Positions 33,674 through 45,480 of a stretch of 64,000 bases of DNA are shown in pieces. The first letter of the stretch is position 1; each line of letters opens with the position of its first letter. A program made the position numbers and the translations under genes. The notes under the pieces are model-generated. The model had not been told where the DNA came from. It was given only the letters and a program-made list of their open reading frames with translations, and searched no databases. Origin of the DNA: Ipomoea triloba (taxonomy: Eukaryota > Streptophyta > Magnoliopsida > Solanales > Convolvulaceae). The stretch spans positions 21,331,233 to 21,395,232 of the forward strand of contig NC_044924.1 in the NCBI RefSeq assembly GCF_003576645.1. Reading direction: 5' to 3'.

Positions 33674-35893
33674 GTGGGGCCACGGCTCCCGCAGGCCTCC
33701 CGTAAAGTCAAACATCTCATTAACTTCCGGGCCCGGCTCGCAAGCCTCCCAAGAAGTCAAACATTTCAATAACTTTCGGCCACGGCTCCCGCAGGCAAAG
33801 TCAAACATCTCATTAACTTCCGGGCCCCGGCTCGCAAGCCTCCCAAGAAGTCAAACATTTCAATAACTTTCGGGCCGGCTCCCGCAAGCCTCCCGTAAAG
33901 TATCATCCGGCGCAAGCCTCCGTCAAACATAAACATCTAAACATCCAAACATATAGAAACTAAGGTTTTCAAAACATTCTTTCCTTGGTTTAATTAGTAT
34001 ATTCACGTGATGACTCAAACGATCATTCTTATCCAAATATATCTCCAAAATACACATAGTTGTTAATGACTTTTCACCATGAAATTCCAAGTGGCAAGGG
34101 TCACACTTGTTTCTTAAAACACAATTTTTCCCCAAATTAATGAACATAATGTACAAAATAATATTTGAGCTTTCAAAAATTGACTCGGTTGCCCGTAGGC
34201 CTTCCAAGCATCATAACATTCGGGAGCAAAAACATCGGGGAAAAGTTCGGTCGAAAACGGCTCCGCGTCGCGCGGGCTCGCGGTTTGTGCGTCCGCGTTC
34301 GGCTTGCCCGAAACTGGGCGCCACGGACGCGCTCCGTGGTTGCGTCCGGCCTTTCGGCCGTGACGCCGTAGTCTCGGACACCGCCCGTTGGCGTCGCCCA
34401 CAAATCCTGGGCGCCGATGGACGCGTGGACGCGTCCAAGGCTGCGTCCATCCGATTCTGCCAACTTCGGGCAGCAAAAACTGGGTTGTAACCCCGTTTTT
34501 CCACTATTTTCACAAGTATAAGCCTAATGAACGTAAACACAACATATACATGCATAAGTTAACTATGAACATGCATACAAAAATTACCAAAAATCAAGAT
34601 GTAGTCTTTTGAGCCAACTTGTAGATCCATAAACTTAACACAAATTTTCACATAAAATTCCTAGTCACATAATTTACTAGCATTTGATCACCTTCAAGTG
34701 ACTAAACCAACTTAAGGGATTCCTTACCTCCCAAGTAGATTTTAAAACCGTAGAAAGTATGATCTTCTCCTTCAAACCTTTCACCAAAGATCCTAAACAA
34801 AATCACCATAATAACAACATTTTCATGAATCCTTAGTTTAAACTTAAGTTCTAGGAAGGATTCTAGTCATATTAACCGAACAAACCAAAGTTTTTACCTA
34901 TTATTGAGCACTTGTGTTGAAGAGAAAGCTAGGGAGTTCTTGGATCACAATGTAGAAGAATGAGGTTTCCTTCCTCTTCTTTTCCTTCTAATTTCGAAAA
35001 TGGGGAGAGAGAGAGGTGATGTGAGAGTTAGCTTGAAGCTTAAGAACAAGTATGATCATCCCATACTTCTTATGACAACATTAATTAATTTACCATGTGG
35101 TAATAAGTGCACTTGTCAACTCCCCATGGTAGATCTTGAAGAGTAGAATTTATTTTGCCAGTTTGGGATTAAATCAGATAAAGGTCGGAGGATTATAACT
35201 TAATTCGGGAAAATTCTAACACAAAATTATTCTAAAAATAATCCCGTCATTAACCACTAAAATCGGAATTTTTCGGTCTCCGCGAAATTAGGTACGAAGG
35301 TCCGTAACAATTTCACTCTTACAGTCCATTTAAATTTCTCTTGAACTAAGTAGGAAGTTCAGGCTTAATCGTATCGTACTTAATAATCCATTTTCTAGGA
35401 AAATTCGAACTGTATAAATCCTTAAAATTTTCGGTTCGTGACCGGTACGTAGATCGCAGCTTATTAATAACTAGTCTAAAAAAAAATTCTTTGAAGTACC
35501 GAGAGATCTTCTCATAAATGTCATAGCTTAAAAAAAATTATTTCGAACCCTAACTTTGTCGGAAAACCGAGGGTTACAGTCTTCCCCCCTTAAAATAGTT
35601 TCGTCCTCGAAACTTCCTTTTCGGTCATCCACGGATTCAAGTAGATTACTACCCACTTCTTTTACCCAAAACGAATTTCTAGCATGCCTAGTTCTTAACA
35701 CATAATTTGTTTAGGCACATAAAAGTTATGATCGTTCCACGCACCTGAGTTAAATAATTCCGGATAGCGTCCCATCATAACGCTTTCCAACTCCCATGTA
35801 GCTTCCTCGGGACTGTGGTTCGACCATTGGACTTTGATCATTTTGACTGATTTCCTCCTCGTATCTCGTGTTTTCGAGTCCAAGATTCGAATT
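33674..35893 (-). mobile_element. Inverted partial copy of the Tekay pol end and LTR
   Basis: Reverse complement of roughly 27220-29690: tandem repeats, GC-rich block (34230-34490), promoter-proximal LTR, LTR start (CGAGGGTTACA, ~35567-35577), polypurine tract and the end of the chromodomain (minus-strand frame 35883 to 35695). Both ends are abrupt, with no target-site duplication: at 33673 it follows host sequence (GAAAGATGTGG), and near 35893 it switches to forward LTR sequence (GGTCTT|CGAAAG). Confidence 0.75.
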
Positions 35894-37348
35894 GGTCTTC
35901 GAAAGTTATTGAAATGTTTGACTTCTTGGGAGGCTTGCGAGCCGGGGCCCGGAAGTTAATGAGATGTTTGACTTTACGGGAGGCCTGCGGGAGCCGTGGC
36001 CCGAAAGTTATTGAAATGTTTGACTTCTTTGGAGGCTTGCGAGCCGGGGCCCGGAAGTTATTGAGACGTTTGACTTTGCGGGAGGCTTATCAGCCGGGGC
36101 CCCAAAGTTATTGAGATGTTGACCTACGGGAGGCATGAGTGCCGCGGCCCGAGGTGCTTGAAAATATTCCAAGTATGCCTTACACTTATCCAGGGGGAAA
36201 CTAAGTAAAATTTTACTAACTATGAAAATCTAGTTACTCCGTAACTAGATTGAAGAATAGAATGTCACGAATTCTGAACAGTAAAGTGTGTGTGTTGTTG
36301 AACTCACTTTTTGAATTAAATGTTGGAATTCTCAGAAATGAAAGTATTATATGCTGATGTCTGTCATATACTATGCTATACTTTCTTTTGTTGATAACTG
36401 ATTGCATGTAGATTGCATTTGATGGGTAAAGTTTACAGTTTCTGAGTTTTATGTTGTTTTTGAAACCTTTGTTTACTTTCGAGTGACAATGGATTTCCTT
36501 ACTTAGCCGTCGTGCTAACTACACTTCATTGTGTCCGTTATCAGATGGAATCTAGTGTGGGCTCATGCAGCCCAGCGGACTCCGATCCATCGGAGTTTGA
36601 GTTCCCCATTCTAGATTATGATGATTACATGCAGTTTTTGTCTAATGATGACCCGTACACCCCCGGCTACGCTCCAGATCCTCCAGTGCTGACTTGTACT
36701 CCCGACCCTGTGCCCACTTCTGTCTCACCGGCGGTACCGGTTTGGTCACCAGTCCCTGTTGAACCGTTGTGCCCTCTAGACATTATTCAGGCTAGCTATG
36801 GGTTCTACCCCATAGAGGTTTTACCCGATAGTGATCCTCTCGAGTTTGTTGTTCGCTATCCTTACCCGTGGGACCCGAGTCCCCCGGAGTATCATGACGA
36901 GTGGATGATGCATATCAATACCTGCAACTTTCTGGACCACATCACCTGGTTCGAGGGTGAGTGGCACCTTGTTTGGGGCACCTACATTGGCCCAGTGTAC
37001 CACTCGTTAGACTAGGTAGTGTCTAGGGTGGGAAGTCAAGTCTGACCTTTTGTGTATATATCTTTTGTAGCCATGCTTGTACTAAGATGGCTAGTGGGTC
37101 GGGTCTATCTCAAACTCTCCCAGTGGTTTGTAACTAAACTTTGGTACTTGTTAGTAGCTAGCTTAGCTACTCTTTTGTTGATGCCATGAATATATATATC
37201 AAGTTATGATGATCATGATGATATAGTACAATTCCTTATCTTTAGCCTGTGCATCTAGAATGAATCCTATCTGTATGTGATCGGGTTTAGTCTAGGTGTG
37301 GCGGTAACTACTCCGATTGTTCGGTACAGCCGAGTCGGGGTGTTACAA
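35894..37348 (+). mobile_element. Forward partial copy of the Tekay 3' LTR
   Basis: Direct copy of about 29486-30948, ending GGGGTGTTACA and followed by the same ATGCC and host sequence as the full element. I count fewer than ten substitutions over ~1450 bp. Together with the following host sequence it repeats 29486-33673 at 35894-40108. Confidence 0.8.
36545..37015 (+). CDS. Second copy of the 156-codon LTR ORF
   Basis: Same ORF as at 30146-30616. Only two residue changes were noticed: Val to Ile near residue 22 (FEFPILDYDD) and Thr to Ile near the C-terminus (GTYIGPVYHS). The frame and the stop position are kept. Function unknown. Confidence 0.4.
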   Translation: MESSVGSCSPADSDPSEFEFPILDYDDYMQFLSNDDPYTPGYAPDPPVLTCTPDPVPTSVSPAVPVWSPVPVEPLCPLDIIQASYGFYPIEVLPDSDPLEFVVRYPYPWDPSPPEYHDEWMMHINTCNFLDHITWFEGEWHLVWGTYIGPVYHSLD

Positions 37349-37989
37349 TGCCAAATTGCCAACTGTATCGCTTATCAAACAATAAATTTATCTTTTTCAT
37401 TGCTATTTTTTTAATTTAGGAAATAAATTATTATTGCCAAATATGACGAATTATAATAAAATTTCTTTTAGTAATAAGTAATTAGCTAATAAATGTCAAC
37501 CCGTTTGAAATTCCAAATTACTCATTTGGGGTTTATTTCACTTTGTAGTCAATAAATTTTAGTTGCAATTTTTATTTTAATCATCACTTTATTTGTTTCC
37601 TTTTCGGTTTTGAACCTTTAAAAAATTTCTATTTTAGCCATAAATATATATCTCTTTTAGACCTATACTAGATTTATTTTTTAAACAAATAATTTTGAAT
37701 GAGTTTGGGCCGCCTTCACTTGCGTTTGTTCCGCCACTATATATCTACACACACCTAAATTAAGAATCCTACAAGCACTTTATTACTGTTTATTTTATTT
37801 TATTTTATTGTTGTTTATCATAGCGTGTATGAGGGAGAAATGGAAAACCTAACTAAGGGTCAATGAGGGGAAGGTCAATCTTCAAGCAACAAAAAGATCA
37901 AAAGCCCTTATACTTTTTAAGTTCATGATTTTCATATCTCTCAAAGTATAGGGAATAACGACAAGGAGAAAAAGGTAATTATATATGAA
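37349..37989 (+). pseudogene. B3-unit 1, copy C: decayed first coding exon
   Basis: Counterpart of 30949-31589. The ATG near 37839 is followed by TGA after eight codons, so this exon was already dead before duplication. Promoter parts of this unit are replaced on the left by the LTR. Confidence 0.5.
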
Positions 37990-38195
37990 TCATTCGCAAC
38001 ATTCACAATTCTTGAACTCTATATTCACAATTTTGTTATATAAATTAAAAAATTGTGTTATACTGTTGAATACAGAGTTTGAAATTGTTAATATAAAGTT
38101 ATGTAATTGTGGATATAGAGTTTTGTAATTGTAAACTCTATGTTTACAATTATACAACTCTATGTTCACAATTTTAGAAGGTGGACCAAGGTCCA
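37990..38195. repeat. Foldback repeat of ~22-bp units, copy 3
   Basis: Near-identical to 31590-31785. It directly precedes the promoter of the B3 gene. Confidence 0.55.
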
Positions 38196-38358
38196 TGGCA
38201 TAAGAACCGGCTTACATCATTTTTTATAACTATCAAAGTTTGAGCCCAAATATATTTTATATTCCTAAGTCCAATAATTTATCATGAGTCCAAATCTCTA
38301 ACCCGTATTTTTTACCCTAAATTTTAATAATTACAATTTTACCCAAAAAAACCCTACC

Positions 38359-38434
38359 TATATAAATAGCATTACTCATGTCTTCGTCATTTTTGTTCTC
38401 AATTTGTAGCCCACATTTCCTCTCCTTCTCTCAC
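38359..38434 (+). promoter_or_regulatory. B3 gene promoter: TATA box and leader exon
   Basis: TATATAAATA at 38359-38368, then ~65 bp ending in a 5' splice site TCTCAC|GTAAGT (GT at 38435) with a following (CT)n run. The same arrangement is seen at 21368 and 31953. A leader intron before the coding exon is therefore likely. Confidence 0.5.
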
Positions 38435-39498
38435 GTAAGTCTCTCTCTCTCTCTCTAAATTTTTCTTCTTGATTTAAGCTTCTCTTCTCCAAACCCTAGG
38501 CGCAAGACTTGTAACTTTCTTCTTCCTTTCCCCCATTCCATCCTCTAGTATAAGATATTGAAATGATGTATTTATGTGGGTTCTTTGTTGTGTTTTTTAG
38601 TTAAAATGGTGAAGTTGTTGCTATGCTTTGGTTGGGAGAAGCAAGATGAAGGATGTAGAAGAAGAGTTTGTAGTTTGTAGCTTCTACTTGGCTAAATGAT
38701 ATTTGCCCTAATTTCCCTAAATAAAAAAAAAATTGTCCTAATTTCCCTAAAAAAAATTTGCCCTAATTTCCCTAAATAATTTACAAAGACATAAATTAAG
38801 AGTCGTGCAAACACTATATATTTTTTTGTTTTTGTTTTATTGTGGTCTATGTTACGGTGTAATAACTAATAAGTAGAAAATAGAAAATCTCACTGACAAT
38901 CAAGGAAAAAGTCAATCTTCAAGCCTAAATGACTAAAAGTGTAATTTTCCTTTATTTCATTATCTATGTGAAATTGCCAACAGTATCACTTATCAAACAA
39001 TAATTTTATCTTTTTCAATGTCATTTGTTTAATTTAAGAAAGAAATTATTATTGCCAAATATGTCGAATTATAATAAAAGATCTTTTAGTAATAAGTAAT
39101 TAGCTAATAAATGTCAACCTATTTGAAATTCCAATTTAATCCAATCACCGAACAAAACCCTCTCATATAAATATTGGGGGTTTATTGAACATTTTAGTAA
39201 CTAAATTTTAGTAGAAATTTTGCTTTTAATCGCCAACTTTATTTGTTTCTCTTCCGGTTCTGAATTTTTAAAAAAATTTCCATTTTAGCCATAAAAATAT
39301 CAAAAATCTCTTTTAAACCTATCACTCGATATATTTTTTTAAACTAATAATTTTAAATGGGCTTGGGCCGCCTCCACTTGCCTTGGTTCCGCCACTATAT
39401 ATCTACACACACCTAAATTAAGAATCCTAGAAGCACTGTATTATTGTTTATTTGATTTTATTTTATTGTGGTTTATCATAGCGTGTAAGAGGGAGAAA

Positions 39499-41822
39499 AT
39501 GGAAAACCTAATTAAGGATCAAGCGGAAAGTCAATCTTCAAGCAACAGAAAGATCAAAATCCCTTATGGTAGTTTTGAAGTTCATGATTTTCATATCTCT
39601 CAAACGATAGGGATTGACGACAAGGAGAAAAAGGTAATTATATATGAACCATTCACAACATTCTTCTTTAATTTCATTTTTCATAAAAAAGAACTACTGT
39701 CATAAAGATTCTTTATTGAGTTTTCATTTGATTTTCGTAGTTAAGGGGTATATCTATCATGGTATATAGTAGGGTTCAAGTTGGAATACGTTGTGTTTGA
39801 ATCGATGGATTTTTGTTTGGAGATCTTATGGTAGTCATCGTGTACTAGAGAAATTTTGTCAAGTTTTCACCTAATTTTTTCTTTGTGAAGTGGTAGATCT
39901 AGGATTTTAGAGGTTAGGGTTAAAGTTTAATAATGTGGTGTTGACATATGTGGTTTTGAGTTGAAGATTTAGTGATGGTCAGGAAGGGCTAGAGAATCAT
40001 TGCTGAGTTTTCACTTTTTTTTTTTTTTTTTTTTTTTTTTGTGGTCTGATACATCTAGGATTTTAAAGAATAGGGTAATAGTTTTAGAATATGATTTTGA
40101 AAGATGTGGATTTTGGATTATAGATTGATTTATTGGTTGCTATGAAGGATTAGTGGTACCTTGTTGAATTTATACTCGGTATTGTTGTTCCAGAGGAAGA
40201 TCTCTTAGGTTTGGTGTTGAAGTCATTGATCTAGAATAATAGGGATTAGCTCGGGATGAAGTCGAAGGAAGTAGTGTCGAACAATGTTTGTTTTAGGTTA
40301 CAAATCTAACTAGTAGCCATGGAGGATGCAATTGTTACTTGAACCATTGAATGGATCATAAAGGGTATTTGTTTTGGGACTGGATTAGCATTTTAGGGTG
40401 ATGAGAAATTCATTTTAAGAGAGGGTTATAGGAGGACTGCGATGGGTGACATATATTTAAGATGTTCAAAAAGGTTTTAACATTTTGGGCTACTATTATT
40501 GTAGAAAAGTTTGAGTTGTGGCCTACGATTGGTTCTTTCAACAACTATCCTATATATATATATATATATATGTTTATTTATTTATTTTTTCTACGCGATA
40601 TTGTTATTGTTGGTTTGCACGGTACATCATTTATGTTTGGTTATTTGTGGTTTGATATGTATTTGTAATGTGTATATATTCACTCCATGTCATTATATAA
40701 TTTTATCATGACAACAAAAAAAATAGAAAAAATAAATATCCATACAACATATTTATTTAATTAGCAGTAACTTTTTCATTGTTTTTGACATTTTGAAGCT
40801 GATTCCAACACAGTTTGTTAAGCTCTTGGGGAAATGGTTAGGTGAGATTGCAACCTTGAGGCGACCGTCAGGTCACGAATGGAGGGTTCACGTACGAACA
40901 GAGAGAGATGGCACATTTTTTAGCGACGGTTGGGAGACATTTTATGAAGACAATGATCTTGACATTGGTGAAGTTGTATTCTATACATATCTTGGAGACA
41001 TGCACTTTGATGTTACAATTTTTAACAAAGATGGACTGGAGAAGGTGTGGGACTGTGGTGTTATTCAAAATTCTAATGAAGAAAGTGATCATGATAAGCC
41101 TTCAACCACTCCAGGTACACATTTATGAATTTAAAAAAGTCAAAATATTTTGTTTTGTTCTTTTTTTATTTTTTGTTGGCATTTCAAATGAAAAGAAATT
41201 ACATGCGAAAAACTAGTTAATTTTTCACGTACAAGAGAATATGATGTATTACTAAATTAATCAAACGAATCTACATAATAAAAACATATGTAATATTTTG
41301 TGTGCATCTAATATTGTCTATTTTCGGCATTGGTCCATGTCCCCTCCCTAAACACGAACCTAAGGCTATCCGCACTCATTCAATCTTTTCTTACTTTCAA
41401 AATGCCACACCACAAAATTTGCAATTATTCACTATTCACTCTGCATCTCAATTCTCTATCATCTTTCAAAACTAACTCCACTATCACATTAACATATTAA
41501 TAAATTATTATTTACCAATAAAGTATTATAAATAATTAAAACAAATAAAAGTAATGATTAAGAAATTTCATTCTAAAAAAAGGACTTGTAGCCACATATA
41601 TGTCAGTTATTTTTTTTTTCTTCCACATACTTTTGCAATACCCAAAATTTCATGGGTGTGGATGGCTTAACATGTGTCAAGATTATTTACTTTGTCGATG
41701 AAGTTTATACCATCAGATGTTTACCAATAAGTTATTAAATATTTGGAAAATGGAATATATGAACAAGTTTTTGTTGTTTTAATTTCGATGCAGCACATGC
41801 TGAAAGAGCTATCATACCATGA
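39499..41822 (+). CDS. B3-domain (REM-type) DNA-binding protein, multi-exon model
   Basis: A plant-specific transcription-factor family; the product would bind DNA in the nucleus. Exons I can place: 39499-39633 (45 codons from ATG; polar, MENLIKDQAESQSSSNRKIK, before AAG|GTAATT); 40768-41114 (after a T-rich tract and CAG; the B3 domain, with IPTQFVKLLGKW, PSGHEWRVHV, DGTFFSDGWETFYEDNDLDI and GEVVFYTYLG in the usual order); and 41794-41822 (after GATGCAG, ending TGA). Phases agree between the second and third exons (GCA across the junction) but not between the first (phase 0) and second (needs phase 2), so an exon is missing from my model, or an indel or mutation is present. One B3 domain only. 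A (T)n run at about 40015-40040 lies in the intron. Promoter at 38359. Confidence 0.6.
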
Positions 41823-41845
41823 GATGTTTCCCAACATGAAGGCCA

Positions 41846-42045
41846 ATGAAAGACTGTTTTAAGAAATTTGAAACAAAATGTTTGGATAGGGAAGACTGTT
41901 TTAAGAAATTTGAAACAAAATGTTTGGATAGGGAAAGTTCTTTTAAGAAATTTGAAACAAAATGTTTGGATAGGGAAAGTTCACTGAATGATGGTAAAAC
42001 AAAATGTTTGGATAGGGAAAGTTCACTGAATGATGGTATTTATTA
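41846..42045 (+). repeat. 42-bp tandem repeat downstream of the B3 gene
   Basis: A 42-bp unit (AAACAAAATGTTTGGATAGG in each) occurs about four times; the last two have a variant second half (TTCACTGAATGATGG). It is open in one frame with a 14-residue repeat (FKKFETKCLDRE), but there is no upstream frame that would connect it to the B3 exons. More likely 3' untranslated or intergenic sequence. Confidence 0.6.
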
Positions 42046-42480
42046 ATGTTTTTACTTTTGTGTTGACAATTATTGTATTCTTGAATTTTACTCTGGAATT
42101 CTTATCAATTACATAGAAAATCTACTTGTCAAGAACTCTGTTTGACAGAGGAAAATTGAGTACAATTTTAAGGAGTCTAAATGGGAAAGAATGTAATGTC
42201 TAATTTTAAGAACATAATAATGAAGAGTTTCTAATTATAGAATAAATCCAACTCTACATATGATAAACCATTGATAACGACTCCATTGAGAAAATGGTTC
42301 TTTGTTCGTGGAAAAATCTTGATATTAAATGAATTGTATCAGTGATCACTTGTTAATGAAGTTTCTTAATGTATAAAGGTATTTTGATTAAAAAAAAACC
42401 ACTTATTTCTCCAATATATAGATTGAAAATATTTTTAAAAGTGTTAGAACCCATACAATTGGAAGACTTATTTGACTTCC
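42046..42480. other. Intergenic DNA, nothing recognised
   Basis: AT-rich, without open frames, splice-like structures or clear repeats. Confidence 0.4.
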
Positions 42481-43020
42481 AGGTGACCACTAGCTGTTTT
42501 AGAACCCTTACTGTTGGATTGATGTATAACACTTTTGAAATTTAGCCGTAGCAGCAACCTGAGTTACCGTAGTTGTGGCGGTAGCACTCCCTGTACGATG
42601 CTTTATAGTTTTAAACTTTAAACCCTGTTTTAATTAGTATCTTTTTATCTATTTTCTGCTGCTTGCTAGTTTTAAACTTTAAACTCTGTTTTAATTAGTA
42701 TCTTTTGATCTATTTTCTGCTATGTAAGCTTAAAATTTACCTAGCCTCTAGTACTAGAATTCGGGGTGTTTTCTGTTGTGTAAGCTTAAAATTTACCTAG
42801 CCTCTAGTACTAGAATTCGGGGTGTTACAGTAACTCTTTCGGGTTGTATAAAATTACTTGTGGATTAGAATTATTGAAGTTGTTTAATGTTGTAGAATTG
42901 TAGATTTGCTCTTTGGATTATGCTGAAATGTTTTAGATAGATAGAACCCTTTTAGCATGTACGTTTGGGCCTGGTTCGTAGCCTAAACGTGGCGGTAGCA
43001 CCCCATATGTTTCAAAATGA
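42481..43020. repeat. LTR-end-like fragment with tandem duplications
   Basis: Contains two successive tandem duplications: a ~62-bp unit around AGTTTTAAACTTTAAACCCT (about 42608-42725) and a ~52-bp unit around CTAGCCTCTAGTACTAGAAT (about 42725-42828). The second ends CGGGGTGTTACA at about 42827, the terminal motif of the Tekay-family LTR, and GTGGCGGTAGCACCC occurs nearby twice. Probably the end of a decayed Gypsy LTR. Confidence 0.4.
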
Positions 43021-43363
43021 TATTTTTCTTCCTCGTTCGAATTTCATATTTCAATCAAACAAATATCGCAGCTTGCTTTTATGAAATGTTTCAACTTTAA
43101 ATTTGGGTGTGTTTCAAGTAGGTGCGTTGTATGCTTTGCTCGTTTATCATTGATGTATAACACCTATACAATATGGTGCACCCAATATTTTTGCAAAGCT
43201 AAATGCTAGTGCCCCTTGACCATTGGGCTCTTAAATTAAATATATGGTGTTGCTAAAAAAGATATTAGTGAAATGATGAAACAATTATCAAAGACATTGA
43301 AGTTTTTTTTTAAAAAAAATCAAAGATATATATCTAATCTCGGACAAAAAGTATAATTGTCTC

Positions 43364-43401
<38 letters not shown>

Positions 43402-44094
43402 GCTTACCAAATAAAGTCATTACTAACTTGCTTTCCGGATGTTACTTTTTGATTACTTTTTTTTTAATGTCTTTAATAATTAATAATTTTGTGTACAATT
43501 ATTAATCAACTGAATAATTTTTAGTAAAGACTGAAATTATATTGAATGACATATTTACCTCTTTTGTTAAATATTATATACTCTGAAATCATTCATTAAC
43601 CTTAAATGTTGTGTCACCTGTGATGTTAATGAGAACTATTGACCACACTCTTGGCATTTGCAATGGTACTCGGTTGGTTGTAACGAAATTAGCTGACCAT
43701 GTTATAGAAGTGCGCATATTGGCAAGGACAAATGTTGACACCAATGTACTAATAGCTAGAATGACTATCACTCCATAAGACCCAAGATTACCGTTCAAGT
43801 TTAACAGAGTAATTTCCATTGATGCTTTCCTATGCAATGATTATCAACAAAAGTCAAGGTCAAACACTAGCGAATGTTGGCTTGCTATTATAGAAACCAG
43901 TTTTTGTTCATTATATGTGGGCATGTGATTGTATCAAGAGTGAGTAATCCATACAGGCTCAAAATCTTAATTTGTGGTGAACACGAAAGATTTTGTACTT
44001 CTACTACTAATTTAATTAGTTTACACAGAGGTTTTTAATAATTTGTAGTTTATATTTTCAATAATAATTTCGTAAATTATATTATATTATTATT
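43021..44094. other. Intergenic DNA with a (TA)n tract
   Basis: (TA)n at about 43366-43400. A minus-strand open stretch (43837 to 43589) has one hydrophobic segment (SYGVIVILAISTLVSTFVLA) but no recognisable family and no supporting splice context. Otherwise nothing seen. Confidence 0.35.
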
Positions 44095-44095
44095 C

Positions 44096-44340
44096 TTTTT
44101 TTTTTATGAAACGAAGGAAGGGGAAAGTCTCATCTAGGACAAAACACAACTTAATTAATAGGAAAGAACACACCAGCACCACCTCTATCATTCACAAGAT
44201 CCCCTAGAATATGAACTGGAGGTCATACAAATTCAATCCAGTCATAGCCGTGGTTGATCGCTACCTTTGCTAAAGCATCAGCTACCACATTATTCTCCGC
44301 AGGACAATAAGAGATACACACCATCCAATTCTCTTTCTTT
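44096..44340 (-). mobile_element. 5'-truncated LINE (non-LTR retrotransposon) 3' end
   Basis: On the minus strand this reads as the C-terminal end of a LINE RNase H domain (CPAENNVVADALAKVAINHG), a short tail and 3' UTR, then a poly(A) run (T-run at about 44096-44106 on the plus strand). The 5' end stops abruptly near 44340, as expected for incomplete target-primed reverse transcription. AT-rich flanks make a target-site duplication hard to define. Confidence 0.6.
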
Positions 44341-44561
44341 TATTATAAATCTTATAACAACACTTTATATTTAATTATATAAGTTTAGACCGTGTATCGC
44401 ATGAGGCAACATCTAGTACATATCACATGAAGAGTGAAATGTGTGGCACAAGAGGAATGAAATGTGCATTCTAGTAAAGTCACGATATTACAAAATATAA
44501 CTACCACAATACAATAATTTAACATAGCTAAAGACAAAAACATCAAATTTAGCTGCTACAG

Positions 44562-45480
44562 CTAGCTATCTAGGACTTTGTGTTTCTTTATGTCACTTTC
44601 AAGCACCATTTTCTCCCGGTGTTGATGCTTTTCCTCCTCAACGCCCTCCTCTTCCTCATCCTTTATAGAGTTGTAATGTTCTTCTTCCTCCCTTTGATGG
44701 ATAATAAATAAGAAAGATCAATTAAAATCGTAATTAAAATTAATGTTACCTTTGTTATTTCAAATAAGAAATAAAATCATAGCTACAATACAACATATGA
44801 TTATGAATTTCTAGATTTGTCTACGTAGCACTGTTCAATTCCATATGTGAAAAGACATTTATGAAGTTGAATTGAATTGTGTTGTGCATCTTTTGTAAAA
44901 TTTATTGACAAAATGAGATGTAAACTACACCCAAATATAGTTAATTATATTGGTTATTTATGATTACAAATTTTGAGTAGTTCATAAATACTTTTTAGCT
45001 TATGATTTATCATTATAAATAAGTATGAATTTTTTGAACAATTAAAACAAAAAAGAAGGAAGAAGAAATAAAGTAGGACAAAAGGAAAATATTTCGGGTG
45101 TAGCAAGTTATATATTTAGATATAAACTTTACCACATTCATAAAATAAATTTTACAAGGTTATTGGCGTATTTGAGGGAGGTGGAAAGAAGATGTTATGT
45201 AATAAGCCCTTAATCTCTCCTTTGACATGATCCAAACTCCTCAGAAATTGAATCCAATTTTCTTTAGATAGACTAAGAAAATTAATGTATAGAAATATGA
45301 TTAGCTCAATCAAAACTAATGTGAATATATACTTTAAGCTTATGTAAAAATAGACTGTCAATTAAATATAAAATTTCAAGTTGACCAAAAGCGAAATTCA
45401 CTTATTTATCAAGTTATTACCTAAGTCCTGAGGATGTCTTTGTGATGCAATCCAATATATTCCCAAACACACATGAACAA
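44562..45480 (-). CDS. Candidate minus-strand host gene tail, unknown product
   Basis: I do not recognise this protein. Three minus-strand stretches join in phase: one ending near 45423 (...GGACTTAG|GTAATA), 45272-45156 (after TTTTCTTAG; includes SKENWIQFLRSLDHVKGEIK, ending before GTAAAA) and 44691-44562 (after TTATTATCCATCAAAG; acidic and Lys-rich, with KDEEEEGVEEEKHQHREKM, ending TAG at 44562-44564). Both junctions are phase 2 and consistent. The product would end in a highly charged tail. The start is not found and the upstream edge of the first stretch is unclear. It may be a real small gene or a fragment of one. Confidence 0.3.

Noticed and set aside
41846..42046. Tandem repeat as a coding exon of the B3 gene
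   Set aside because: The frame needed is closed by TGA just after the upstream splice site (41799-41803), and the exon in phase ends at 41822.
43589..43837. 82-codon minus-strand frame with one hydrophobic segment
   Set aside because: A single possible helix is not enough; surroundings are AT-rich and without gene signals.
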